Shown here piece after piece: positions 21,581-32,965 of a stretch of 64,000 nucleotides of DNA. The notes beneath the pieces are model-generated. The model did no database searches. It was not told the origin of the DNA and saw only the letters and a program-made list of their open reading frames with translations. The stretch spans positions 13,764,001 through 13,828,000 of the forward strand of contig CM082579.2 in assembly GCA_040954595.2 (NCBI GenBank). The letters are read 5' to 3'. The position numbers and the translations under genes were made by a program. This stretch comes from Balanoglossus misakiensis (lineage: Eukaryota; Hemichordata). Positions within the stretch are counted from its first letter, which is position 1; every line of letters starts with the position of its first letter.

Positions 21581-24500
21581 ATATGCATCTTGTTAAAAAG
21601 CCCAACAGTCATGATTTTGTTCACATGAGTACTACTGCTGCCAGGACATAACCCAAATCTTTTGATAATTTTGGCAATGACCTTTGATCTACTATCCCAT
21701 GCCTTGGCATGTACAGCAGATACAGCCTTCAAATTTGGTGTTCTTATTGACTGTGCGGTTCAATGTTTGACAATAATATCATTAGTGGTCATGTGGCTTT
21801 GGATTTTTGAAAAATATCATAAAAAAAATTCAAAAAATCTATTTCTAATCAAGTTTTCAAGTAAATTGTGATTGGGTAAACCTTATTGGAGCCAAATTGG
21901 ATTTTCTGATCTCCGATAAAAGACTAAAATTTCCTATTTCTAGCGTGCTCCTTGAAACCACACAAATTCTTTTTATGGATATGAGTCACCATAGGACCAG
22001 AATATATCAAAATTATTAGACTACTTTCAGATGTTCTTTGATCAAATTTTTACAAAACTTGATTGAACAACTTGTTTGCGACTCTCGCATGTCCTTTGAT
22101 CCAGTAATTCCAGAACTTATTTTATGTGGATATGCCTCTTGTTAAAAAGCATATCTGTCATGATTTTGTTCACATGAGTACTACTGCTGCCAGGACATAA
22201 CCCAAATCTTTTAGATAATTTTGGCAATGACCTTTGATCTACTATCCCATGCCTTGGCATGTACAGCAGATACAGCCTTCAAATTTGGTGGACTGGAACA
22301 CCTTATGAAGAATTAAACTTTAACACAATAATTATGTACATAAGCTATTTCAAGTTAACCAATAGAGCTTAGAAGTCTGTTTTCTGTTGGACACAGCTCA
22401 GTTTGATATCAAAATTTGTTGGCCCAAATTTGCGTGACTTCTGGCTTACTTACAATTTCTCAGCATCAATAACAGAAACAGCCTTTGCTTTCTGTTGGAA
22501 CCATGCTAACCACTTTGGTCCCTCCAATGCTGCTTTTAGTTGTAATTGTCTTGTTCATGGCGGCCATATTGGATTTTCGGTTAACCTTTAAAAGGTGACA
22601 TTTTTTTCAAAAACTACAGGGCCAATCAAGTTCAAATTGACTGTGCGGTTCAATGTTTGACAATAATATCGTTAGTGGTCATGTGGCTTTGGATTTTTGA
22701 AAAATAGAATAAAAAAATTTCAAAACATTTATTTCTAATCAAGTTTTCAAGTAAAATGTGATTGGGTAAACCTTATTGGAGCCAAATTGGATTTTCTGAT
22801 CTCCGATAAAAGACTAAAATTTCCTATTTCTAGCGTGCTCATTGAAACCACACAAATTCTTTTTATGGATATGAGTCACCATAGGACCAGAATATATCAA
22901 AATTATTAGACTACTTTCAGATGTTCTTTGATCAAATTTTTACAAAACTTGATTGAACAACTTGTTTGCGACTCTCGCATGTCCTTTGATCCAGTAATTC
23001 CAGAACTTATTTTATGTGGATATGCCTCTTGTTAAAAAGCACATCTGTCATGATTTTGTTCACATGAGTACTACTGCTGCCAGGACATAACCCAAATCTT
23101 TTAGATAATTTTGGCAATGACCTTTGATCTACTATCCCATGCCTTGGCATGTACAGCAGATACAGCCTTCAAATTTGGTGGACTGGAAAACCTTATGAAG
23201 AATTAAACTTTAACACAATAATTATGTACATAAGCTATTTCAAGTTAACCAATAGAGCTTAGAAGTCTGTTTTCTGTTGGACACAGCTCAGTTTGATATC
23301 AAAATTTGTTGGCCCAAATTTGCGTGACCTCTCGCTTACTTACCATTTCTCAGCATCCATAACAGATACAGCCTTTGCTTTCTGTTGGAACCATGCTAAC
23401 CACTTTGGTCCCTCCAATGCTGCTTTTAGTTGTAATTGTCTTGTTCATGGCGGCCATATTGGATTTTCGGTTAACCTTTAAAAGGTGACATTTTTTTCAA
23501 AAACTACAGGGCCAATCAAGTTCAAATTGGCTGTGCGGTTCAATGTTTGACAATAATATCGTTAGTGGTCATGTGGCTTTGGATTTTTGAAAAATAGAAT
23601 AAAAAAATTTCAAAACATTTATTTCTAATCAAGTTTTCAAGTAAAATGTGATTGGGTAAACCTTATTGGAGCCAAATTGGATTTTCTGATCTCCGATAAA
23701 AGACTAAAATTTCCTATTTCTAGCGTGCTCATTGAAACCACACAAATTCTTTTTATGGATACGAGTCACCATAGGACCAGAATATATCATAATTATTAGA
23801 CTACTTCCACATGTTCTTTGATCCAGTAATTCCAGAACATATTTTATGTGGATATGCCTCTTGTTAAAAAGCACAACAGTCATGATTTTGTTCACATGAG
23901 TACTACTGCTGCCAGGACATAACCCAAATCTTTTGATAATTTTGGCAATGACCTTTGATCTACTATCCCATGCCTTGGCATGTACAGCAGATACAGCCTT
24001 CAAATTTGGTGGACTGCAACACCCAATAAAGTATTAAACTTTTACACAATAATTTTGTACATAATCTATTTCAAGTTAACCAATAGAGCTTAGAAATCTG
24101 GTTTTTTGTTTGACACTGATCAGTTTAAGATCAAACATTTGTGTCACAATTTTGCGTGACCTCTGGCTTACTTTACCATTTCTTTGCATCCACAACAAAA
24201 TCAAATCAAATCAATCAAGCAAAAAAGTTTATATAGCGCCAAAATCCAAAAAGAAATTTTGCCCAATGACGCTCACGGTTAAACCACACTGTATGCTCTT
24301 TCGAACATATGAGTTTTCATATGATTTTTTTAACAAAACATCCTTTGCTTTCTGTTGGAACCATGCTAACTGCTTGGGCCCATCCCATTTCTTCTTAATG
24401 GCGGCCATATTGGATATTATGATAACACTTAAAAATTTACATCTTTTCAACAACTACAAGGCAAATCAAGTTCTAATTTACTGTGCGGTTTAATGTTTGA

Positions 24501-27500
24501 CAATAATATCATTAGTGGTCATGTCACTTTGGTTGCCATATTGGATTTTTGAAAAATCTCATGAAAAATTTCACAAATCTTTTCCTAATCACGTTTTCAA
24601 GTGAATTGTGATTGGTTTATCCTAATTAAAGCCAAATCGGATTTTCTAAACACACGATTTAAAAAAAATCCTATTTCTAGCCTACCCAAATTCTTTTAAT
24701 AGATATGAGTCACCACATGACCAGATTATATTACAATTTTTGGGCAATTTTCGAATGTCCTTTGATCCATTTTTTCCAGAACTTAATTGTGCGTGGATAT
24801 GCTTCTTGTCAAAAAGCACACCAGTCATGATTTTGTTCACAGGAGTTTTGCATCTATAACAGATGCAGCCTTTGCTTTCTGCTGCTAGGAAATAAACAAA
24901 ATATTTAGAGGACTGAAACACCTAATGAAGTATTAAACTTTAACACAATAATTATGTACATAAGCAATTTCAAGTTAACCAATAGAGCTGAGAAGTCTGT
25001 TTTCTGTTGGACACAGCTCAGTTTGATATCGAAATTTGTTGGCCCAAATTTGCGTGACCTCTCGCTTACTTACCATTTCTCAGCATCCATAACAGATACA
25101 GCCTTTGCTTTCTGTTCGAACCATGCTAACCGCTTTGGTCCCTCCAATGCTGCTTTTAGTATTAATTGTCTTCTTCATGGTGGCCATATTGGATTTTCGG
25201 ATAACCTTTAAAACTTGACATTTTTTTTCAAAAAATACAGGGCCAATCAAGTTCTCATTTACTGTGCGGTTCAATGTTTGACAATAATAGTATCAGTAGT
25301 GGTCATGTGGCTTTGGATGCATAATTGGATTTTTGAAAAATATCATAAAACAAATCAAAAATCTATTTCTAATCAAGTTTTCAAGTAAATTGTGATTGGT
25401 TAAAACTAATTGGACCCATATTGGATTTTCTGATCTCCGATTAAAAACTAAAATTTCCTATTTCTAGCCTACTCATTGAAAGCACACAAATATTTTTTAT
25501 GGATATGAGTCACCATATGACAAGAATATATTTCAATTTGCTGGTGACTCTCGCATCTCCTTTGATACAGTAATTCCAGAACTAAATTTTATGTGGATAT
25601 GCCTCTTGTTAAAAGCACAACAGTCATGATTTTGTTCACATTAGTACTACTGCTGCCAGGACATAACACATATATTTTGATAATTTTGGCAATTACCTTT
25701 GATGTACTTCCCCATAACTTGGCATGCACAGCAGATACATTCTTCAAATTTGGAGGACTTAAACACCTAATGAAGTTTAAACTTTAACACAATATTTATG
25801 TACATAAGCTTTTTCAAATTAACCAATAGAGTTAGAAGTCTGGCTTTTTGTTGGATACGGATCAGTGTGATATCAAATTTTGTTAGCACAATTTTGCATG
25901 ACCTCTGACTTACTTAACCATTTCTCAGCATCCATAACAGATACAGCCTTTGCTTTGTGTTGGAACCATGCTAACCACTTTGGCCCCTGCAATGCTGCAT
26001 GTTGCTTTAATTGTCTCCTTCATGGTTGCCATATAGGATATTCTGATTATCTATAAAAGTTGACTTTCTTCAAAACTGCAGGGCGAATCAAGTTCTAATT
26101 TACTGTTCACAAAGTTTGACAATAATATCATTAGTGGTCATGTGACTTTGGATGCCTTATTGGATTTTTGAAAATCTCATTAAAAAATCTCATTTATTTT
26201 TCCTAATCATGTTCTCAAGTGAATTGTGATTGGTTTAACCTTATTGGAGCCAAATTGAATTTTCTAAAATCCGATTAACAAATACATTTTCCTATTTCTT
26301 GCCTACTAATTGATAGCACACAACTATTTTTTATGGATACGAGTCACCATATGACTAGAATACGTTACATTTTTTGGCAACTTTCACACATTCTCTAATC
26401 CATTTTTGTTCACTACTTAATTTTATGTGGATATGCCTCTTGTTAAAAAGCACAACAGTCATGATTTTGTTCACATGAGTACTACTGCTGCCAGGACATA
26501 ACCCAAATCTTTTGATAACTTTGGCAATGACCTTTGATCTACTATCCCATGCCTTGGAATGTACAGCAGATACAGCCTTCAAATTTTTAGGACTGGAATA
26601 CCTAATGAAGTATTAAACGTTAACACAATAATTATGTACATAAGCAATTTCAAGTTAACCAATATAGCTTAGAAGTCTGGATTTTGTTGGACACTGATCA
26701 GTTTGATATCAAAATTTGTTGGCACAATTTTGCATGACATCTGGCTTACTTTACCATTTCTCGGCATCTGCTACAGATACAGCCTTTGCTTTCTGTTGGA
26801 ACCATGCTAACCACATTCGTCCCTCCAATGCTGCTTTTAGCTTTGTCTTCGTCATGGCAGCCATATTGGATTTTCTGATAACCTTTAAAAGTTGACTCTT
26901 TTCAAAAATTACAAGGCCAATAAAGTTCTAATTTACTGTGCGGTTCCAATTTTTTCAATAATAATGTTAGTGGTCATGTGACTTTGGATTTATTATGGAT
27001 TTTTGAAAAATCTCATTAAAAATGTCAAAAATCTTTTTCTACTTAAGTTTTCAAGTGAATTGTGATTGGTTCAACCTTATTGGATAAAACTTTTGTATGG
27101 ATACGAGTCGCCATATGACCAGAATACATGTTTTTGATCCAGTTTTCTCAGAACTTGATTATACAAAATTTTGACAACTACACATGTCCTTTGATCCAGT
27201 GTTTTCTGAACTTAATTGTATGTGGATACGATTCCTGTTAAAAAGCACAACAGTCATGATTTTGTTTACATGAGTACTGCTGCTGCCGGAACATAACCTT
27301 ATTTTTTTATAATTTTGGCAATGACCTTTGATCTACGTTCCCATAACCTGGCATGCACAGCAGATGCATGTTTCAAATTTAGAGGACTGGAACACCTAAT
27401 GAAGTACTTTACCATTTCTTGGCATCCACAACAGATACAGCCTTTGCTTTCTTTTGAAACCATGCTAACCAGTTTAGCCCCTGCAATGCTGCTTGTAAGT

Positions 27501-28360
27501 TTAATTGTCTTCTTCATGACGGCCATATTGGATTTTCTGATAATTTCTACAAGTTGACATATTTTTTCAAAACTGCAGGGCAAATCAATTACTAATTGAC
27601 TGTCCGGTTCAAAGTTTGACAATAATATCATTAGTGGTCATGTGACTTTTGATGCCTTATTGGATTTTTGAAAATCTCATTATAATTGTCATTTTTTTAT
27701 CTAATCAAGTTTTCAAGTGAATTTTGATTGGTTAAATCTCATTGGAGCCAAATTAGATTTTCTAAACTCCGATTAAGAACTAAATTTTCCTATTTTTAGC
27801 CTATGCATTGATTGCATACAAATTCCTTTAATGGATACGAGTCACCATACGACTAGAATATGTTACAATTTTTTGGCAACTTTCACATGTCCTTTGATCC
27901 AACCTTTTTCAACACCTAATAATACAAATTTTTGGCAACTTTCATTTGTTCTTTGATCCAGATCTTTCAGAACTTAATTAAAGCTTATTGAAGCCAAATT
28001 GGATTTTATGAATTCTGATTAAAAACTAAAATTTCCTTTTTCTGGGCTACTCATTGATTGCACACCAATTCTTTTTATAGATACGAGTCTTCATATGACC
28101 AGAATACATTGCATTTTTTTGCAACTTTCGCATGTATTTTGATCTAGTTTTTTTCAGAACTTAATTATTCGTGGATGTGCCTCTTGTTGAAAAGCACAAC
28201 AGTGATGATTTTTGTCACATTACTGCTGCCAGGACATATTTTGGCATTGAACTTCGTTCTACATTTGGCACCTGTATTCTTTTCTGAATATCTTATTGCG
28301 GCAAGACTAGTAGCACTAGAGGTTTGGTTTTTGATGTATATGGACAAGTATGGGACTTAG
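21581..28360 (+). repeat. Array of diverged 0.65-0.96-kb repeats, part 2
   Basis: Core phrases recur near 22497, 23387, 24357, 25117, 25970, 26797 and 27460. Two units, about 21740-22630 and 22630-23520, are almost identical with an 890-bp period, indicating recent duplication; the others differ by many substitutions and indels. Minus-strand frames reading VIAKIIKRFGLCPGS recur because the units are homologous, not because they are genes. Confidence 0.9.
24201..24331 (-). mobile_element. SINE-like insertion with target-site duplication
   Basis: It interrupts an array unit whose intact version reads CCACAACAAAACAGCC near 18670. AACAAAA occurs on both sides (24194-24200 and 24332-24338), a 7-bp target duplication. 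Read on the minus strand the element ends GGCGCTATATAAAC, then a short tandem tail of TTGATTTGA type; GCGCTATATAA plus a short simple tail is a familiar 3' end of animal SINE/LINE families. An internal palindrome CATATGA/TCATATG lies near 24307-24323. Confidence 0.75.
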
Positions 28361-30420
28361 GTATTTTTGTTACATTTGGAATCCACTGGACCAATGTTGA
28401 CCTTATTAAATATGTGCATATCTAATGCTGAGCTTACCCATATTGTTACAGGTTGAATTTTTTATGAACATGCTCTACTTTTGGACTTAATTTTTTTGCT
28501 GAATTTCTTGACCAATGATAATCTATAAATATGTGCTTACGTAATTGTAGACTAGACAATGAAGCTTTGAGTCTGGGTTTCCTTGAACATAGACCACTAT
28601 GCAATCAAAATTTTTTCTGACATTTTTGATGGCTTTGGTTTTGGACATTTTTGATGGACCTATTTTTCCATGCCTTGGCATGCACAGCAGATAACATCTT
28701 ACAATTTTGAAGGCTGGAACACCTAATAACCAGGTTAACCAATAGAGCCAGAAGTCTTGTTTTTCATTTTACACTGATCATTTTGGAAGAAAAATTTGTT
28801 GACAATTTTGGGTGAGCTCTTGGTGACCTTTGATCAACTTTCCTATAAACATAGCAGATATAGCATTGGCACTCTCTGGTATCCATAGGAACTGCTTAGA
28901 CCTAGCCAATGTTGGTCGCACCTTATTTTTTTTTATTAATTGACCATATGTACCCCTTGACCCTCAGTTTGTTGGGTTGGGCTGGCTTGCCACATTAATG
29001 CTATCATAAGGGGCACAAGCCAGGCGAGGTAGATCTGGAAAACCGCAGCACCTACAGGGCTGAAACTTGGTAGGGTGATAGGGGCCAATGAGTAGACCTA
29101 GAGTGGCCGTGAATATTTAATTAGTCACGTGACCTGGCGGCCATATTAGATTTTCCGAAAACCGTTAAATGACTCCTTCTCAAAAACTACTGGGCCAATC
29201 GAGTTCAAATTTTGTGTGCAGGTAGCCTACCTTCTGTCCATCATTTTACCCCATTGAAATCATGATGTCAAATATAAAGTTTTTTTGCTACAATTTCTTT
29301 TCTGAAAAACTACTTAAAACTTTTAAAATCTTCTTCTCCAGAAGCAGTGATCGCCGAGTTATGGGATTCGGGGTATGCAGTCACCTAACCTATGTCTTTC
29401 AAGTTTGCGAAGTGCACTGTGATTGGTCGATCATTATGGCGGCCATATTGGATTTCCTGAAAACCATTGAAAAATGTAAATTCCGTTCTATAGCCAAAAT
29501 GTTGACACCAAGGAAATTATTTTTGTGGATATAAGTCATCATATAACCGGAACTTGTCACAATTTTGGGGGGGGCAATTTTCACATGACCTTTGACCCAG
29601 TTTTAAACCAACTAATTATATATGCATATTCCCCATACCTCCTCTTTTAAAAGCACTACAGTCATGAATTTTGTGGACATGGGTACCAATGCTGTCAGGA
29701 CATGACACAAATATTTTGGCAATGACCTTTGACCTATTTCTGAAACATCATTTTTCTGCATATCTAAATCCAGGCTAACCAATAGGGCTCCAGGTCTGGT
29801 TTTTGTTGGACATGGCCCACTATGGGGTCAAACGTTTATGCCCAAATTTTGGGTGACGTTTGACCTACTTTCCCATATCTCAGCTTCCAGAGCAGTTACA
29901 GCCCTGGCTATTGGGGGATTGACCACCTAATAGAGTCTTACACAATACCTCATTAATTATGTGCATATCTTATTCCAAGCTAACCAACAGGGCTAGATGT
30001 TTGGTTTTTGTTGTATAAGGACATATGTGGTGTCAAAATTTTTGCTCAAATTTTGGTGACCTCAGGTGACCTTTGACCTTCTTCCCTATATCTCGGCATC
30101 CAGACAGGATAGAGCCTTGGCTTTAGGAGGGATTGAACACCTTTTGGGGTCTTTTATGTTACCTCATTAATTATGCACATATCTAATTCCAGGCTAACCA
30201 ATAGGGCTAGAGGTTTGGTTTTTGTTGGTCATGGACAAGTATCGTGTCAAAATGTTTCGCCCAAATTTGGGTGAACTCAGGTGACCTTTGACCTACTTTC
30301 CCATATCTTGGTATCCACAGCAGATACAGCTTTGGGATTCGCTGGTTACCATGGGAACCGTTTGTGCCCCACCAACGCTGCTTGCAGCTTTAATTATCAT
30401 TGATTTCATGTATTTAATTC
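28361..30420 (+). repeat. Strongly decayed part of the array with sub-repeats of about 210 bp
   Basis: Older relatives of the array unit: core-like phrases occur at 28890 and 30345 (TACCATGGGAACCG). GACCTACTTTCCCATATCT-like phrases recur near 29862, 30078 and 30290, exposing a basic period of about 210 bp. Other shared parts are CATTAATTATGTGCATATCT and GCTAACCAATAGGGCTAGA. No gene was found; a 90-codon frame at 29262 is not supported by any exon signal. Confidence 0.75.
29586..30294 (-). promoter_or_regulatory. Cluster of four DR1-type nuclear-receptor half-site pairs
   Basis: TGACCTTTGACC(C/T) occurs at 29586-29598, 29723-29735, 30067-30079 and 30282-30294. On the minus strand three of the four read AGGTCAAAGGTCA, the ideal direct repeat with one-base spacing that is bound by RXR heterodimers, HNF4 and COUP-TF-type receptors. 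A near match (TGACGTTTGACCT) lies at about 29854. The younger array units carry TGACCTTTGATCT at the same relative place. The sequence match is certain; function is not shown. Confidence 0.5.
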
Positions 30421-30429
30421 TTTCATTCT

Positions 30430-30525
30430 TTTTTCTTCTGTAGGTCCCACCGGTACTCTTCTTCTTCTCTCTCTCTTTCTTTCTTTCTTTCTTTTTTCTC
30501 TCTTCTCTTCTTTTTTTCCCTGTAG
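30430..30525 (+). repeat. Pyrimidine-rich microsatellite
   Basis: CTT, CT and CTTT tracts in T/C-rich sequence. Both here and at about 30860-30890 a T-run ends in CCTGTAGG just before the minisatellite, resembling a splice acceptor, but no open exon follows. Confidence 0.9.
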
Positions 30526-30534
30526 GCCCCAATG

Positions 30535-31110
30535 GTAACACCATAATCAACCTACTAACGTAAAATTTGATGGATGGGTGGAGCGGAGTGTCAACCATAG
30601 CCAACCTACTAATATAAACTTTGATGGATGGATGGAGCGGAGCGTCAACCATAGTCAACCTACTAATATTAAACTTTGATGGATGGATTGGAGAGGAGCG
30701 TCAACCATAGTCAACCTACTAAATATAAACTTTGATGGATGGATGGGGCGGAGCGTCAACCATAGTCAACCTGCTGAAATATAAACTTTGATGGATGGAT
30801 GGTGCCATGGAGCGTCAACTTAAACGATGGAGAAGTGGAAGGATGGAGAAGAAGAGTTTTTTTTCTCTTTTTTCTCTTTTTTTTCCTGTAGGGCTCACTG
30901 GTAACACCATAATCAACCTACTAACGTAAAATTTGATGGATGGATGGATGGAGCGGAGTGTCAACCATAGTCAACCTACTAATATTAAACTTTGATGGAT
31001 GGATGGAGCGGAGCGTCAACCATAGTCAACCTGCTGAAATATAAACTTTGGTGGATGGATGGTGCCGTGGAGCGTCAACTTAAAGGATGGAGATGTGGAA
31101 GGATGGAGAA
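30535..31110 (+). repeat. 54-56-bp minisatellite in two blocks
   Basis: The unit contains CATAGTCAACCTACTAATAT, AAACTTTGATGGATGGATGG and AGCGGAGCGTCAAC. CCATAG starts at 30595, 30649, 30705 and 30760 (spacings 54, 56, 55). The whole block, with its TTTTCCTGTAGG leader, is repeated from about 30850, with GGTAACACCATAATCAACC at both starts. GGAT/GATG tetranucleotide expansion varies between units. Confidence 0.9.
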
Positions 31111-31139
31111 GTGGAGTTTCAACATAATAAACCTATTGA

Positions 31140-31760
31140 CTGAAATTATGAGGTAGAGTTATATAGGAGTACAAAACGAAGTGATCGTAATATAAAACTT
31201 AATAGTCCAATAAATCAGGTTAATAATTGGTAGTGATTACTTATGCTAAAATGAGGTTAACAGCAATGGCTTTGTGCAGGGTATGATAATAGGTTCATAA
31301 ATGTGTATGGTATAATAAAGGCGAACAAATATGAATGGTTTAATAAAAGGGTTACAAATGTGATGATGGCTTATGGTAAAATTTGAGTGTACACAGGTTA
31401 TACAGGGGTAACAGTGGTTTTTTGGATGAAGGGAATGATAATAGGGTAACAAATGTGACTGGTATAAAAGGTATAATAATGGGTTTATAATATGATGATG
31501 ACTTGTGTACACAGGTTATAATGGGTATATGAATGAGAAGGGTATAATAAATGGTGATAACTGTGTCGGGTTTAATAAAGGTAACAATCATGGAAGGGTA
31601 TAATAACGATTAATAATTGCGGTGATGGCTTATGGTGATATTAAGTATACAAGGGTGTTAATATTGATGATGATGACAGAGGTATAATAATGATATAACA
31701 TTAAATAAGTGTCCAGGGTCTAATAATCATGTTGGTTCATTAATTGGTTAATGTGTATGT
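31140..31760 (+). repeat. Degenerate AT-rich repeat (GGTATAATAA-type)
   Basis: GGTATAATAA, GGTTTAATAA and GTAACAAATGTG phrases recur irregularly. GTGTACACAGGTTATA occurs twice, 118 bp apart (31387 and 31505), and GATGGCTTATGGT recurs near 31367 and 31625. This looks like an old tandem array blurred by mutation. The reverse-strand frames rich in P, H, I and Y follow from the composition. Confidence 0.6.
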
Positions 31761-32930
31761 TTTATGAATAACATGCTATTATTTCTCAGATAGATAATAC
31801 TCGTCAGCATCGTTATTCGGTGGAATTTCTCGGAACGGTACCCGTGATCGTATTCGCGCATGGACACATTGTACGCGACAGACAGGCAGAACATGTTAGG
31901 TTAGCTAAACCTCCCCACCCCATCCAAATTCCAAATTTAGCTTAGATCATGGGGTGAGAGGAGGAGAGGACAGTTTTTTTTCCTCTTTTGTAACTGGTCT
32001 GAGGTTTTTAACTGCCCTTTAGGCGCGTAAATTAGATATGTAATCATACAAGTAGTTATCTTGCTTTATTTGAAAACAATTATGATAGAGCTCTGCGAGA
32101 TTATATACACGATAGTGTGTTATATAATGCTAAGGTAAAAGTAAACTTAACCCACTAACCCATCACTCTATTGTGTGCATAATTTGCAGATGCTATTTTG
32201 ACTGGCCCATTGTCACAGTTCAACCACATGACACCTTGTTTCAAAAAGAGCAAAAACTATTTGTGTTAATTTCTTTCAGGTTAACTACATGACACATTGT
32301 TTCAAATTGGCCTGCAAGATTTACTACTTGAACCTCCACCCCCCTCCAGCCCCCCCCCCCCCCCAAAAAAAAACAAAATAAAAATAAAAAATTAGGGATT
32401 AATCAATCGCTATATTATGAACATTCACATGAAAATTATGCAACCAAATTAGAGGTATTCTGGAGGCGTCTTCTGATGTCAGGTGGTTCAAATCCACCAA
32501 TACCTAAGCTGGAAACATAACTTTTCATTGGTGTTCATATATGGCAAATAAAACATGCATATTCATATTCTCAAATTTCAGAAATGAACAAATTGAAGTA
32601 GATTCTTTTCGATATGCCTTTATAAACCAACTTTAATCCTATTTTACCCACTTTACTCAAAATGTTGTGTTTAAATTGCCCACAAGTAAGTCTTTTCTTA
32701 TCTGCATATATTCATAATGTTTTCCGCAAAGTGTACAACTGCATGTCTTGTGATCAGTATTGTGACATCTAAGAAGAACGGGAACTGGTCAGAGAACTGG
32801 GATATGGGAGCTGACAAACTGAGTTGTTGGAAATTCAAAGAGACTAATTTGCACTTTTCCACATTTTCTTGAAATCTGACTAGGAGCTAAACAAGGCACC
32901 ATACAGAAAGGTCATTCTGTCACATAGTCA
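31761..32930. other. Unassigned DNA before the satellite
   Basis: No exon was seen. A C-run then A-rich tract occupies about 32349-32391. The right end approaches a tRNA-like motif. Confidence 0.5.
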
Positions 32931-32965
32931 TAGTCCAGTGGTTAGAGGATCATGGGTTCGAACCC
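32931..32965 (+). other. Shortened tRNA-like A box/B box pair
   Basis: TAGTCCAGTGG followed by TTAGAGG fits the D-arm/A-box of a tRNA, and GGTTCGAACCC at 32955-32965 is a perfect B box (T loop). The distance from A-box start to B-box end is 35 nt, about 20 nt less than in a tRNA, so the anticodon arm is missing and this is not a functional tRNA gene. It may be a tRNA pseudogene or the head of a tRNA-derived SINE. Satellite sequence starts 3 nt downstream. Confidence 0.6.

Noticed and set aside
17619-27631. Recurring reverse frames such as VIAKIIKRFGLCPGS and forward frames such as FCWNHANRFGPSNAAF
   Set aside because: They appear at the same place in each homologous array unit, with different ends and no conserved start; this reflects DNA homology rather than coding constraint.
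30293-30658. 121-codon reverse frame rich in K, R and E
   Set aside because: It is the antisense of the CTT/CTTT tract and the 54-56-bp minisatellite.
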